Below are positions 1 through 9,200 of a stretch of 17,312 bases of DNA, one piece after another (positions within the stretch are counted from its first letter, which is position 1; each line of letters opens with the position of its first letter). This stretch comes from Bacteroidota bacterium (GTDB taxonomy: Bacteria; Bacteroidota; Bacteroidia; Flavobacteriales_F; PHOS-HE28). Where the stretch lies: positions 1 through 17,312 of the forward strand of contig JAEZCB010000011.1 in the NCBI GenBank assembly GCA_023412755.1, given 5' to 3'. Position numbers and translations under genes: made by a program. The notes under the pieces are model-generated. The model did no database searches. It was not told where the DNA came from and saw nothing but the letters and a program-made list of their open reading frames with translations.

Positions 1-46
1 ATTTTGGTTCAGAAGAGTCTAGGTTCGAGCCCTAGTCGGTCAACCA
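1..46 (+). tRNA. tRNA-Gln (anticodon TTG), 3' part only
   Basis: Only the 3' part is in the window. The T arm is clear: CTAGG (19-23), loop TTCGAGC (24-30), CCTAG (31-35). The 3' acceptor strand TCGGTCA (36-42) follows, then discriminator A43 and an encoded CCA (44-46). Counting back over a five-base variable loop (14-18) and a five-base anticodon-stem strand (9-13) puts the seven-base anticodon loop at 2-8 (TTTTGGT), giving anticodon TTG, that is Gln. The D arm and 5' acceptor strand lie upstream of the window. The isotype depends on this spacing, so it is less certain than the fact that this is a tRNA. Confidence 0.82.
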
Positions 47-85
47 AAAAGAACAGGGGCCGCTCCGATCCAGGAGCGGCCCCTG
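47..85 (-). terminator. Rho-independent terminator of the metalloprotease gene
   Basis: A perfect 13-bp stem (54-66 paired with 73-85, containing GGGGCCGCTCC) closes a six-base loop GATCCA. Read on the minus strand, the hairpin starts 27 bases after the protease stop codon and is followed by TTCTTTTT, a normal U tract. The + strand side lacks a T run, so it terminates mainly the leftward gene. It also separates that gene from the convergent tRNA. Confidence 0.85.
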
Positions 86-111
86 CTGCATGGGGCCGGA
101 TGTGTCCCATG

Positions 112-2193
112 CTACTTCACCACGAAACGGACCACCTCGTTCACTCCGTCCTTCTCCAGCCGGATGAAATACATGCCGCTGTTGAGGTCCGCCATGGGCA
201 GGTCCATGCGGTGTGGCCCCTCCGGCATGGTGGCCTCCTGTAGCACCTGGATCTCGCGGCCCAGAACATCCAATAAGCCGATGCGGGTACGTGTGCTGCG
301 ATCCAAAGAGAAGACCAACTGGGCCTGGTCCACCACCGGGTTCGGCACCACCATCGCCGGCTCTGATGATGTGCTCCCGTTCTCGGACACGCTCACTGCC
401 ACACCATTGATGTTGATATCATCGATGTAAAGATGATTGCCCCCGTTACTTTGGAAGTGGAATTTGAAGCGGAAATTCTCGACCGCGTAATGCTCCACAC
501 TGATGTTGGACACCTCGGCCAGTTTCCACTGGTCCGGTGATGTGGGAATGAAGTTGCTGGTGGTGTTGGGGGCGGTGGAAAGTGAGCTGATACCACGGTA
601 CTGGGTACGCAGGGTCCATGAATCACCGCAATCATTCGAAACATACACGCGCAGCTTGTCATCGTTGCCCTCGGCGCGGCGTGCGTAAGCATATCGGAAG
701 GATATCACGATCTCTTCTTGACCGGCAAGGTCGAAGGTGCCGCTCAGGAACTCATCGATCTGTCCGCTTATGCTGGGACCATTCAACAACCTCAGGCTGT
801 GCCCGCCGGTATAGGCGATCCCGTTGATAACAGTGAATCCGTTACCGCTGTTATGATCCACTGGCAGCCACTGAGCGCCATCCACCACGGTGGGATCTTC
901 AAAGCTTTCATAGAAAGGCACGGCATTACCGGGTGTTGGGAGAACGGTAACATGATCCACCGAGGTAGTGGTCAATGTGCTTGATCCATCACTTACGGTA
1001 AGCGTTACGGGGTATACACCTGCTTCATTGTAGGTCACCACCGGCTCGGGATCACTGGATGTTTCCGGTGAACCGCCTGGGAAGTTCCAGGTACGGCTGC
1101 TCACATTATGGAAGCTCACATCCTTGAACGATATGGACTCACCGGCGCAAATAACCCCACCGATACCCGTGAACGCCGCCGCACAAAGTTCCGCCTCACC
1201 CAGCACCCCTGTGGCGACCAGGGTGGAGTTCTGCCAAAGCTGGTTGCGCTGGGCTGTGCCCGAGTTGAGGGCCGCGATCATGCGAGCTGCCTGACCCACG
1301 GTGAACATGCGGCCACAGTAGCTGTAATCCATGTAATTCTGAACATTGTCCAACGAGCCGCAACTCTCACCATTCACATTGCAGGAGGTCCAACCGATGG
1401 TGTTCGGTGTGTCACTCACATTATCATCATCTCCACAGTTGCTGGCCAACGCGGGCGTATTGCTGTTGCCCCATGTATGCGCCAGATTGAGCCAATGGCC
1501 CACTTCGTGTGTCAACGTGCGGGAACGGTATGGTGTGCTGGTGCCGATGCTGCCGGTATAGTTGTGCAGCATCACTATGCCATCACCGGATGGAAAGTTG
1601 GCCACGCTCGCAGGGCGATATGTGTACCCGGCGGCGCCATTGGCCGAAGCCGCGATCCAAACGTTCATGTACTTGTTGCGCGGCCACTGGATCAGGCTTT
1701 TCATGTTCTGATCACCTGCATGTGTCAATGTGGACTGGGTGCGCGTGATCCCGTTGGTACAATTGCCCAGAGGATCCTTGCGTGCCAGGCGGAATTCGAT
1801 GCCGATATCCGCCACCAAGGGCAGGAACTGGGAGTGTACACTTTCCCAATCCGGATTCGATCGATTGAAGTCATCATTCAACACACGGATGGCATCCTCG
1901 ATCTGTTCATCGGAGATGTTCTCCTCACCATTGTCGTGGATGATGTGGAACACCACCGGAATGATGTATGGATCACCATCACGGGAATTGGGATCGTACT
2001 GGAAATTCTGGGTGAAATGCTCCAGTTCCGCATCCTTCAACTGCATTTCCAGGAGGGCTGCGGGATCATCCTGGTGCAGTGGGCGCAGCAGCTCCATGTC
2101 GTTATGAAGGCATGGGAGGTTCGCATCATCCTGGGCCATTGCCACAGAAACACTGAACAGGATGCTGGTAAGGAAGAGGAAGGATCTGGACAT
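112..2193 (-). CDS. Secreted M43-family zinc metalloprotease with PKD domain and T9SS type A sorting domain
   Basis: A 693-residue extracellular protease exported by Sec and then the type IX system. Residues 1-20 are a signal peptide ending AMAQ. The catalytic domain spans about 75-330. It has the zinc motif HEVGHWLNLAH (H229, E230, H233, H239) and a Met-turn NYMDYS (M288), as in the pappalysin/cytophagalysin M43 family. A PKD domain follows at about 345-418, a beta-sandwich adhesion-like region at about 425-600 (paired-serine and DDININ stretches), and a type A sorting domain at 614-693 (VVPNPV start, LDVLGRE, NSGMYFIRL). The third zinc-motif glycine of classical metzincins is Asn236 here. 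Likely role: degrading extracellular protein for nutrition or surface processing; the substrate is unknown. It is 120 bases downstream of a PorP/SprF gene on the same strand, with its own candidate promoter. The start is the ATG giving a complete signal peptide; no strong ribosome-binding site is visible. Confidence 0.93.
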   Translation of the reverse strand: MSRSFLFLTSILFSVSVAMAQDDANLPCLHNDMELLRPLHQDDPAALLEMQLKDAELEHFTQNFQYDPNSRDGDPYIIPVVFHIIHDNGEENISDEQIEDAIRVLNDDFNRSNPDWESVHSQFLPLVADIGIEFRLARKDPLGNCTNGITRTQSTLTHAGDQNMKSLIQWPRNKYMNVWIAASANGAAGYTYRPASVANFPSGDGIVMLHNYTGSIGTSTPYRSRTLTHEVGHWLNLAHTWGNSNTPALASNCGDDDNVSDTPNTIGWTSCNVNGESCGSLDNVQNYMDYSYCGRMFTVGQAARMIAALNSGTAQRNQLWQNSTLVATGVLGEAELCAAAFTGIGGVICAGESISFKDVSFHNVSSRTWNFPGGSPETSSDPEPVVTYNEAGVYPVTLTVSDGSSTLTTTSVDHVTVLPTPGNAVPFYESFEDPTVVDGAQWLPVDHNSGNGFTVINGIAYTGGHSLRLLNGPSISGQIDEFLSGTFDLAGQEEIVISFRYAYARRAEGNDDKLRVYVSNDCGDSWTLRTQYRGISSLSTAPNTTSNFIPTSPDQWKLAEVSNISVEHYAVENFRFKFHFQSNGGNHLYIDDININGVAVSVSENGSTSSEPAMVVPNPVVDQAQLVFSLDRSTRTRIGLLDVLGREIQVLQEATMPEGPHRMDLPMADLNSGMYFIRLEKDGVNEVVRFVVK

Positions 2194-2198
2194 GAAGA

Positions 2199-2242
2199 GG
2201 TGCTGGTCCCAAAAGGGAACGTGAATTTACGGATCCAGCACC
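2199..2242 (-). promoter_or_regulatory. Structured 5' leader hairpin just before the metalloprotease start
   Basis: Arms GGTGCTGG (2199-2206) and CCAGCACC (2235-2242) are perfectly complementary over 8 bp. Inside, TCCC-AAAA-GGGA (2207-2218) forms a nested 4-bp hairpin that stacks directly on one arm. In the minus-strand transcript the structure ends five bases before the ATG at 2193, so it would cover the ribosome-binding region. It could control translation. There is no T run, so a terminator is less likely. Confidence 0.45.
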
Positions 2243-2264
2243 GATCGTCCACCGGCCACCCCAT

Positions 2265-2296
2265 CACAATTATGTAAAAGGTCTGGGGATCCCAAG
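2265..2296 (-). promoter_or_regulatory. Candidate Bacteroidota -33/-7 promoter for the metalloprotease gene
   Basis: On the minus strand CTTG (2296-2293) is followed after exactly 20 bases by TAATTGTG (2272-2265). This is close to the Bacteroidota housekeeping pattern TTTG-N19-21-TAnnTTTG, with one mismatch in each box. It would give a leader of about 65 bases containing the hairpin at 2199-2242. The match is by eye only; read-through from the upstream operon is also possible. Confidence 0.4.
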
Positions 2297-2313
2297 CCAA
2301 GGAGATGCTCCAG

Positions 2314-3234
2314 CTATGGCTCCACCGGCTGATCTTCAGGACTTTCCCGGCCTATGGTCACGGCAAGCATCACTTCATGTGTACCTGTGCTGTGATTGCG
2401 CAGGTTGGATGTGATGATGTCATATGAATAACCGAACTGGAAGGTCTCTTTCAACCAATAGCCCACCATGGCGCACCATGCATCGTTGGTGCGGTATGAG
2501 GCACCGAGCCACACTTGTTCCTTATAGCGGATGGTGGCAGTGATGTCCAGTTTCGGTGGTACGGGAGCAACGTATTTCACCAGGAAAGATGGCTCCAGGC
2601 GGAAGTCCTCATTCAACTGGAAGCGGTAGCCGCCCATGGCATAGTAATGCGCCTCCATACGGCTTAGCGTTTCCTTTTCATCCAGGAAATACATGCGGTT
2701 CCGCAACAATTGAGGCGCTGCGGCGCCGAACCAAAACCGCTCATGGTATAGGAGGAAGCCAAATTTTGCGTCAGCCACGGTCTGCCCGCGCAATTGTTGG
2801 TCCATCGCTGGATCGCCGGGATCGTACAGCCTGATCTTCGATCCATCTATCAGGAATTGGGTCATACCACCGGATAAAGCGAGGGACAAACGCAGGCCTT
2901 CATTCAACCGAAGGTGATAGGCGTATGATACCTGCACGCCGGTGCGGCGTGTGGGGCCCACGTGGTCGGTGAAAATGTAACCGCCCACACCCATGTTGGA
3001 CGCCACCGGTGAGATCGCGCTGAGCGCGAAGGTGCGCGGCGCATCCTGGATACCCACCCATTGATAGCGGTGTGCGCTACGCAGTTCGAAGAATGGCCTG
3101 CTGCCCGCCACGGCCGGGTTGAAGATGTGATCATTGAACTGGTATTGCGTGAGCTGCGGTAGTTGTTGTGCCCGCACCGCCAGCATCGCGATGCCCATGA
3201 GCAGGAAGGAAATGATGCTTCTTTTCTTTTCCAT
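2314..3234 (-). CDS. PorP/SprF family type IX secretion outer-membrane protein (partner of the giant repeat protein)
   Basis: A 306-residue predicted outer-membrane beta-barrel. A signal peptide (about 1-22, basic MEKKR start, then a hydrophobic stretch ending VRA) is followed by the family's typical opening: TQYQFNDHIFNPAVAGS, a YQWVGIQDAPRTF segment, then alternating strands with many aromatic ends (YAYHL, YRFQL, FGYSYDI). The length is usual for the family. In Flavobacterium, SprF is required to deliver the SprB adhesin, and SprF-like proteins serve individual type B cargos. The gene starts 4 bases after the stop of the giant SprB-like gene, so translational coupling is likely and the giant protein is the obvious client. 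That pairing is inferred from position. The ATG at 3234 is favoured because it gives a clean signal peptide. Family assignment is firm; substrate specificity is not shown by sequence. Confidence 0.92.
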   Translation of the reverse strand: MEKKRSIISFLLMGIAMLAVRAQQLPQLTQYQFNDHIFNPAVAGSRPFFELRSAHRYQWVGIQDAPRTFALSAISPVASNMGVGGYIFTDHVGPTRRTGVQVSYAYHLRLNEGLRLSLALSGGMTQFLIDGSKIRLYDPGDPAMDQQLRGQTVADAKFGFLLYHERFWFGAAAPQLLRNRMYFLDEKETLSRMEAHYYAMGGYRFQLNEDFRLEPSFLVKYVAPVPPKLDITATIRYKEQVWLGASYRTNDAWCAMVGYWLKETFQFGYSYDIITSNLRNHSTGTHEVMLAVTIGRESPEDQPVEP

Positions 3235-3238
3235 GGCA

Positions 3239-6200
3239 CTATCGGATCACGGTCAATGGGCCTGTGAAGGCTTCTGGGAATTCCGGACTATTCAGATCGA
3301 TGACATAGTAGTATGTACCCACGGGCACAAAACCACCACTGTAGCGCCCATCCCAGGGGGTATGGTAGCCAACGCTTTGGAAAAGCAACTCACCCCAGCG
3401 GCTATACACTTCCACCTTCAACTGCGGGAAAAGTGGCGCGAAGTCAAGCACCCATACATCATTCCAACCATCGCCATTCGGTGTGAGACCGCTTGGGATA
3501 TCAATGTCCGGGTATACTGTCACGAGCACACTGTCCATGCTTTGGCAGCCGTTAGGCCCAGTGACCAGCACATGGAACCAGGTGGTTTGCGGCGGATCGG
3601 CTATCGGATCCGCGGCTGTGGGATCATTCAGCAGCGAATCTGGCGACCAGATGAAGGTGGAACCTTCCGGGCCTGTTGGTGAACCTCCGAGGGTCGCGGT
3701 GCCACTCACGAAAATGGATCGATCCGGGCCGGCATCGGCGAAAGGTGGATCGAGCACCACCACCAAAACCTCGTCACTGTTCTCGCATGGACCATCCGTG
3801 ATCGTAAGGGTGAAGGTGTGTATGCCAGGTGGAAGTGGACCAACTTCCACCTGGGGATCATTGCCGAGCACGTTGCCCTGTGTATCCGTCCACTCATAGG
3901 TTAAGGCACCTATGCTTGCAGAACCATCCAGCACGATCGGTGCACCTGGACACAACTGCTGGTCTTCCCCGGCATCGGCCTCAATGGGAACGAGTGCTTC
4001 AAGGGCCACATCCACCATTTGAGAGCAGCCGCTGGCATCCGTGATGGTCACGGTATATATCCCTTCGAACAACCCGGAAATGTCCTGCTGATCCGAGGTG
4101 AAGCCCTGCGGCCCTGTCCATTGGTAGGTGTATCCTCCTGCCCCGCCACTTACCGAGATACCAATGCTGCCATCGTTCACCGTGCCACAACTCGCAGGGA
4201 TCACATCAACTTGATCCACAACAATGGGATCCGGACCGAACAAGGTGATGTTGAATGAAGTGGAACAGCCGGAAACATCGGTGATCGCAACTGTGTAAGT
4301 TCCCACACACATTCCAGAAACGGCGCCTGAACCCTGCCCTGATCCAGGTTCTGGAGACCACAGATAGCTGAAGGGTCCGGATCCTCCCGTGACATTCAGG
4401 TCGACCGTGCCATCACATTCACCCGCACAAGAGATCGGTGTGATCTGCGGATCGATGGTGATCGGGGTGAAGGGATCGATGGTGAAGAAATACGTGGTGT
4501 CACAACCGGCCGCGTCACTAATGGTAAGGGTATAGGCTCCAGCGCAAAGTTCCGAGGCCATCGCGGTACCCTGTCCAGCTCCTGGCGCAGGTTGCCACAA
4601 GAAGGTGAAGCCGCCAGCACCACCTGAAACATCCACTGATACACTGCCATCGCAGGGGCCGTTGCAACTCTCGTGGACCAGTGTGGGATCAGCAGTAATG
4701 GCTTCCGCACCTTCCACCTCGAACGTCGCCGTGTCAAAGCAACCATAAGCATCGGTAACGGTAACTGAATAGGTGCCCGCACAAAGGCTGCCCACCTGGA
4801 GCACATCCTCCGCGATGGTTCCGCTGTCATCGCTCCAGATGATGGAGTATGGTCCCACGCCACCTGCCACATCGATGGCGGCTTCACCATCACAGGAGGT
4901 GAAGCAACTGTTGCCGGTAACAGCCAGCTCCACGGCCAGGAGAGCGGGATCGAGAAGATGTATCTCCTGCTCGATCGTACATCCGTTCGCATCGGTCACC
5001 ACGATGTTCCAAGTGCCTTCACATAGATCCGAGGTCTGGAACACTCCCTGGCCTCCCGGTGGTTCCGGTGTCCATACAACGGTGTATCCGCCATTACCAC
5101 CCGTAGGTGTTATCTCTACGGCACCATCACATGCACCATTACAGCTGATCGGATCGATCTGTATCCCCAACTCAATAAGTTCCGGCTCATTGATGGTGAA
5201 TGGCACCGTGATATCGCACCCGTTGGCATCGGTGATGGTCAGGTCGTACGCACCGGCACAAAGTCCATCTACCGAAGGAGTACCCTGCCCGCTCCCCCCC
5301 GGTTCCGGCTGCCAGAGGTAGGTATAGGGTCCGGTGCCGCCTGCTGGGTCCACTTCCGCAGTGCCGTCACAGGCACCAGAACAGGAAACGTCCGAAGTGA
5401 CGAGGTCGGCAATGATCGGATCCGGTTCTGTGATCACCACGGGTTCGATGCTCACGCATCCACCGCCGTTGGTCACCATAACATAATAGAGCCCCGCGCA
5501 GAGATCCGTGACAATGTCCACATCCTGAGCGATCGAAACGCCCATGTCGGTCACCCAGGCTACCGTACATGGGGGAACTCCGCAGATATAGGCCACACTT
5601 GCTGTGGCATCGCATGCTCCAGGGCAACTCGTCACATCATCCGTTGTAGTGAGGATCTCTCCATCGATATCGCTAACCGGCACCAGTACCGTGGCCTGGC
5701 AATTGTTCGCATCGGCAACGTTCACCAGGTAGAGTCCGGCACAAAGCCCATTCAATTGCTGATCGGTACCCACCACGTTGCCATCATTGATCCATTCATA
5801 GGTGTACGTACCTGTGCCACCACTGGGCACCACCTCCACGCCACCGATGCATAGTCCGCATTCGCTGGGCGTGGCATTCCATTGCAGGGTGATCGGCTCC
5901 GGTTCTTCTACTGTCCAGCTGGCGTTGGAAATGCAACCATTGACATCGGTGGCCGTGAGTGTATAGGTGCCGGCGCAAAGTCCGGTGATCATCGCCGTGC
6001 CTTGTCCAGCGCCCGGTTCTGGGGACCAGGAATAAGTGATCGCCCCTGAGCCGCCGGTCACCGTGGCACTGATGCTGCCGTCACAATCCGCTGCACAACC
6101 CACGTGTGTGATCATGGCATCCAGGACCATTGGTTGGGGCTCAGGAATGGTGATCGTCACTGTGGTATCACAACCAGAGGCATCTTCGATCAACAGGGTA

Positions 6201-9200
6201 TGGATACCCGCACATAGCCCCGTGGCGGTAGGGGTCCCTTGTCCCTGTCCGGGCTCCGGATCCCATGTATAGGTATAGGGAGCTATGCCTCCCAAAGGCG
6301 CCACTGTCGCGGTCCCATCACAATCTCCCGGACAGCTTACCGGGGTGAAGCTGAGGCTAGGTTCGATCTCCTGCGAAGGTTCGACAGCCACGGAGGTGGC
6401 ACTGGTGCAGCCATCACCATTGGTGACCTGTGCGTAATAGATGCCCACGCAGAGATCGTGCACCTCAAGGACATCCTCTCCAATGATGTTGCCCTGTTGA
6501 TCCGTCCATTCAATGGTACATGGCGGAGATCCACAATCGAACTCGATGGCCGCGGTGCCACTACAGTCATTGGAACAGCCTACCGCACCGTTCACGGGTG
6601 TCAGCTCCTCCGCATTGTTATCCTGAACAATGATGAGAATGGTGCTGCTGCATGCATTGGCATCCGAGACCGTGGCCGTGTAAAGGCCTCCGCAAAGTCC
6701 GGTGATGGTCTGTGTGGTCCCTACTAACGAACCCTGGTGGTACCACTCGAAAGAGAACTGTGGAGTGCCACCGGATACCTGCACGGTCGCGGTGCCTTCG
6801 CAATCCGGACAGGCGGTTGCCGTACTGATGCCCAACAACTGGATCATTTCAGGTTCATCCACCACATAGCTGGCGCTGATGCTGCAACCATTCGCATCGG
6901 TCACGGTGAGTGTATAGCTGCCTGCACATACATCTGAAATGGATCCATCCGTGCCTTGTGGCAGCGCAGGTGACCAGACATATGTGTAGCCACCCGTACC
7001 ACCGGAGACCGTGGGTATTATGGCACCATCACAGGTTCCATGACAGCTTGCATCGGTAATGACCACATCCAATACCAACGCATCGGGTTCCGCGATGGTC
7101 ACAGTGGCTTCGGCTGTGCATCCATTCTGATCGATGACCTGGGCTGTGTAAGCACCTGGGCAAAGGCCGGAGATGTTCGTGGTGCCCTGACCAGAAGGTG
7201 GCACGGGATCCCACGTGATCGTGTAACCGGGCACACCGCCGGAAATGATGGCCTCGGCCGCACCATCACATTCACCGGCACAGCTCACATCGGTCCAGAG
7301 GAATTCGATCTCCAACGTATCGGGTGTCACTATGTTCACCTGTACGCTGGAGATGCAGCCGCCAGCATTCGTCACCGTGGCGAAATAGACCCCCGCACAG
7401 AGGTCTGTGGCCGTGTCACCGGGAACACCTATATCCTGTGCCAGCGCGTCCGTCCAAACAATGGTACATGGCGGATCGGAACAAGTGAACGCGATCGCTC
7501 CTGTGCCATCGCAGGTGGTGGGGCAGGTCACCTCGCCATGGATGGCCGTCAACTCCTCACCAGTGGCGTCATTGATCGCCACCGTTGCTGAGTGTACGCA
7601 GCCGTTCGCATCCGTTACCGTTACCACGTAGAGGCCCGCGCAGAGATCGAACATCTCCGATCCAGTGCCGATCACCGTACCACCCGCGTCGGTCCACACC
7701 AGGTCATAGTCCGGAACACCTCCCGTCACTTCCACCGATGCCGATCCTATACACTGCTGGCAATCGCTCTGCGTGGTGGTGAATTGCAATTCTAGCGGAT
7801 CCGGCTTGAAGATCTCATGGGCGAAAGTGGCTTCGCATCCATTCTGATCGATGATCTGGACCAGGTAGGTGCCAATGCACAGATCCGTTGCGGAAAGAAA
7901 ACCCTGTCCGTTGGGCGGCACAGGTGACCAATACACCTCATAAGGACCCACACCTCCGGTAGGATCGATCACGATGCTGCCATTGCAGAGATCGAAGCAG
8001 GTGATGTGGGTGACCACGGCATTGTCCATAAGTGGTTCCGGCTCCTCGATCTCGGCACTGGCCACCGATACGCATCCAGCCGCATCCGTGATGGTCACCT
8101 CCACGAAACCGGCACACAGACCACTGGCGACCAGAGTACCTTGACCATTGGCAGGTTCGGGCACCCAAACGACGGCGAACGGTCCCACTCCGCCATCCAC
8201 TGTCGCTGTAACACTCGCATCACAGTCGCCGGCACATGTCATTGGATCCACATCCAATGTCACTTGAAGGCCAATGAATGGATCCACCGTGAAGGTGAGC
8301 GTGGTGTCACACCCATTCTCATCCGTTACCAACAGCGAATAGGTAGTGCCACTGCACAGGCCTGTCACCGCTGTAGTACCCTGTCCGGATCCCGGTTCCG
8401 GATCCCACACCAATGTGGAAATACCGGCACCACCTGTTATGAAGACCGAAGCACTACCTGTGCAGGGGCCCGCACAGGTCTCTCCATTCACCGTGAGATC
8501 GGCCTGCAGAGCGGGTGGAGCATCGATCATGAACGTGATGGTGGTATCACAGCCCGCCGCATCAACGACCGTGAGTTGCATGGGCCCTGCACAAAGACCG
8601 GTGGCAATGGCAGTACCCTGGCCAGCACCCGGTGCCGGTGACCATGTGTAAGTATAAGGTTCCACTCCACCGCTCACCGTTGCGGTGGCGGAACCGGTGC
8701 ACGCCCCTGCACACACCACCTGTTCCAACTCCAGGGATACATCGATGCCCTCCTGTGGGAGTATCTCAAAGACATTGGTGGTATCACAACCTGCCGCATC
8801 CGTAATGGTCACAGACCATGTTCCAGGACAAAGCCCACTGATCGAGGAGGTCCCCTGGCCGCTGGGTGGCAATGGTGTCCATAAATAACTGAAGGTACCC
8901 ACTCCGCCGGAAGGCGTCACCGATGCGGTACCATCACATGGGCCGTTGCAACTCTCATTGGTCGAAACCCCATTCGGAATTATCGGGTCGGGTGCACCGA
9001 TCGTGAATGTGATCGTGGTATCGCAACCTGAAGCATCTGTGATGGATAATTCAATATCTCCGGAGCAAAGGCCAGAAACACTCGTGGTTCCCTGCCCCAC
9101 GGGCGGTTGTGGTGTCCATACGTAAGTAAGTGTGCCTGCTCCTCCGGTGACAGCCACGGTGATGGATCCATCGCAATCATCGGAACAGGACGCATCATCG

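Noticed and set aside
1..46. tRNA-Gln 3' end as the attachment site of the integrase
   Set aside because: The integrase is over 14 kb away with the whole T9SS operon between, and I found no second copy of the tRNA 3' end near 14533-14894 or in 16344-17312.
1108..2277. Long open frame (389 codons) on the + strand opposite the metalloprotease
   Set aside because: It is antisense to a well-supported protease with signal peptide and catalytic motifs. The translation shows no domain, and GC-rich genes commonly leave such open antisense frames.
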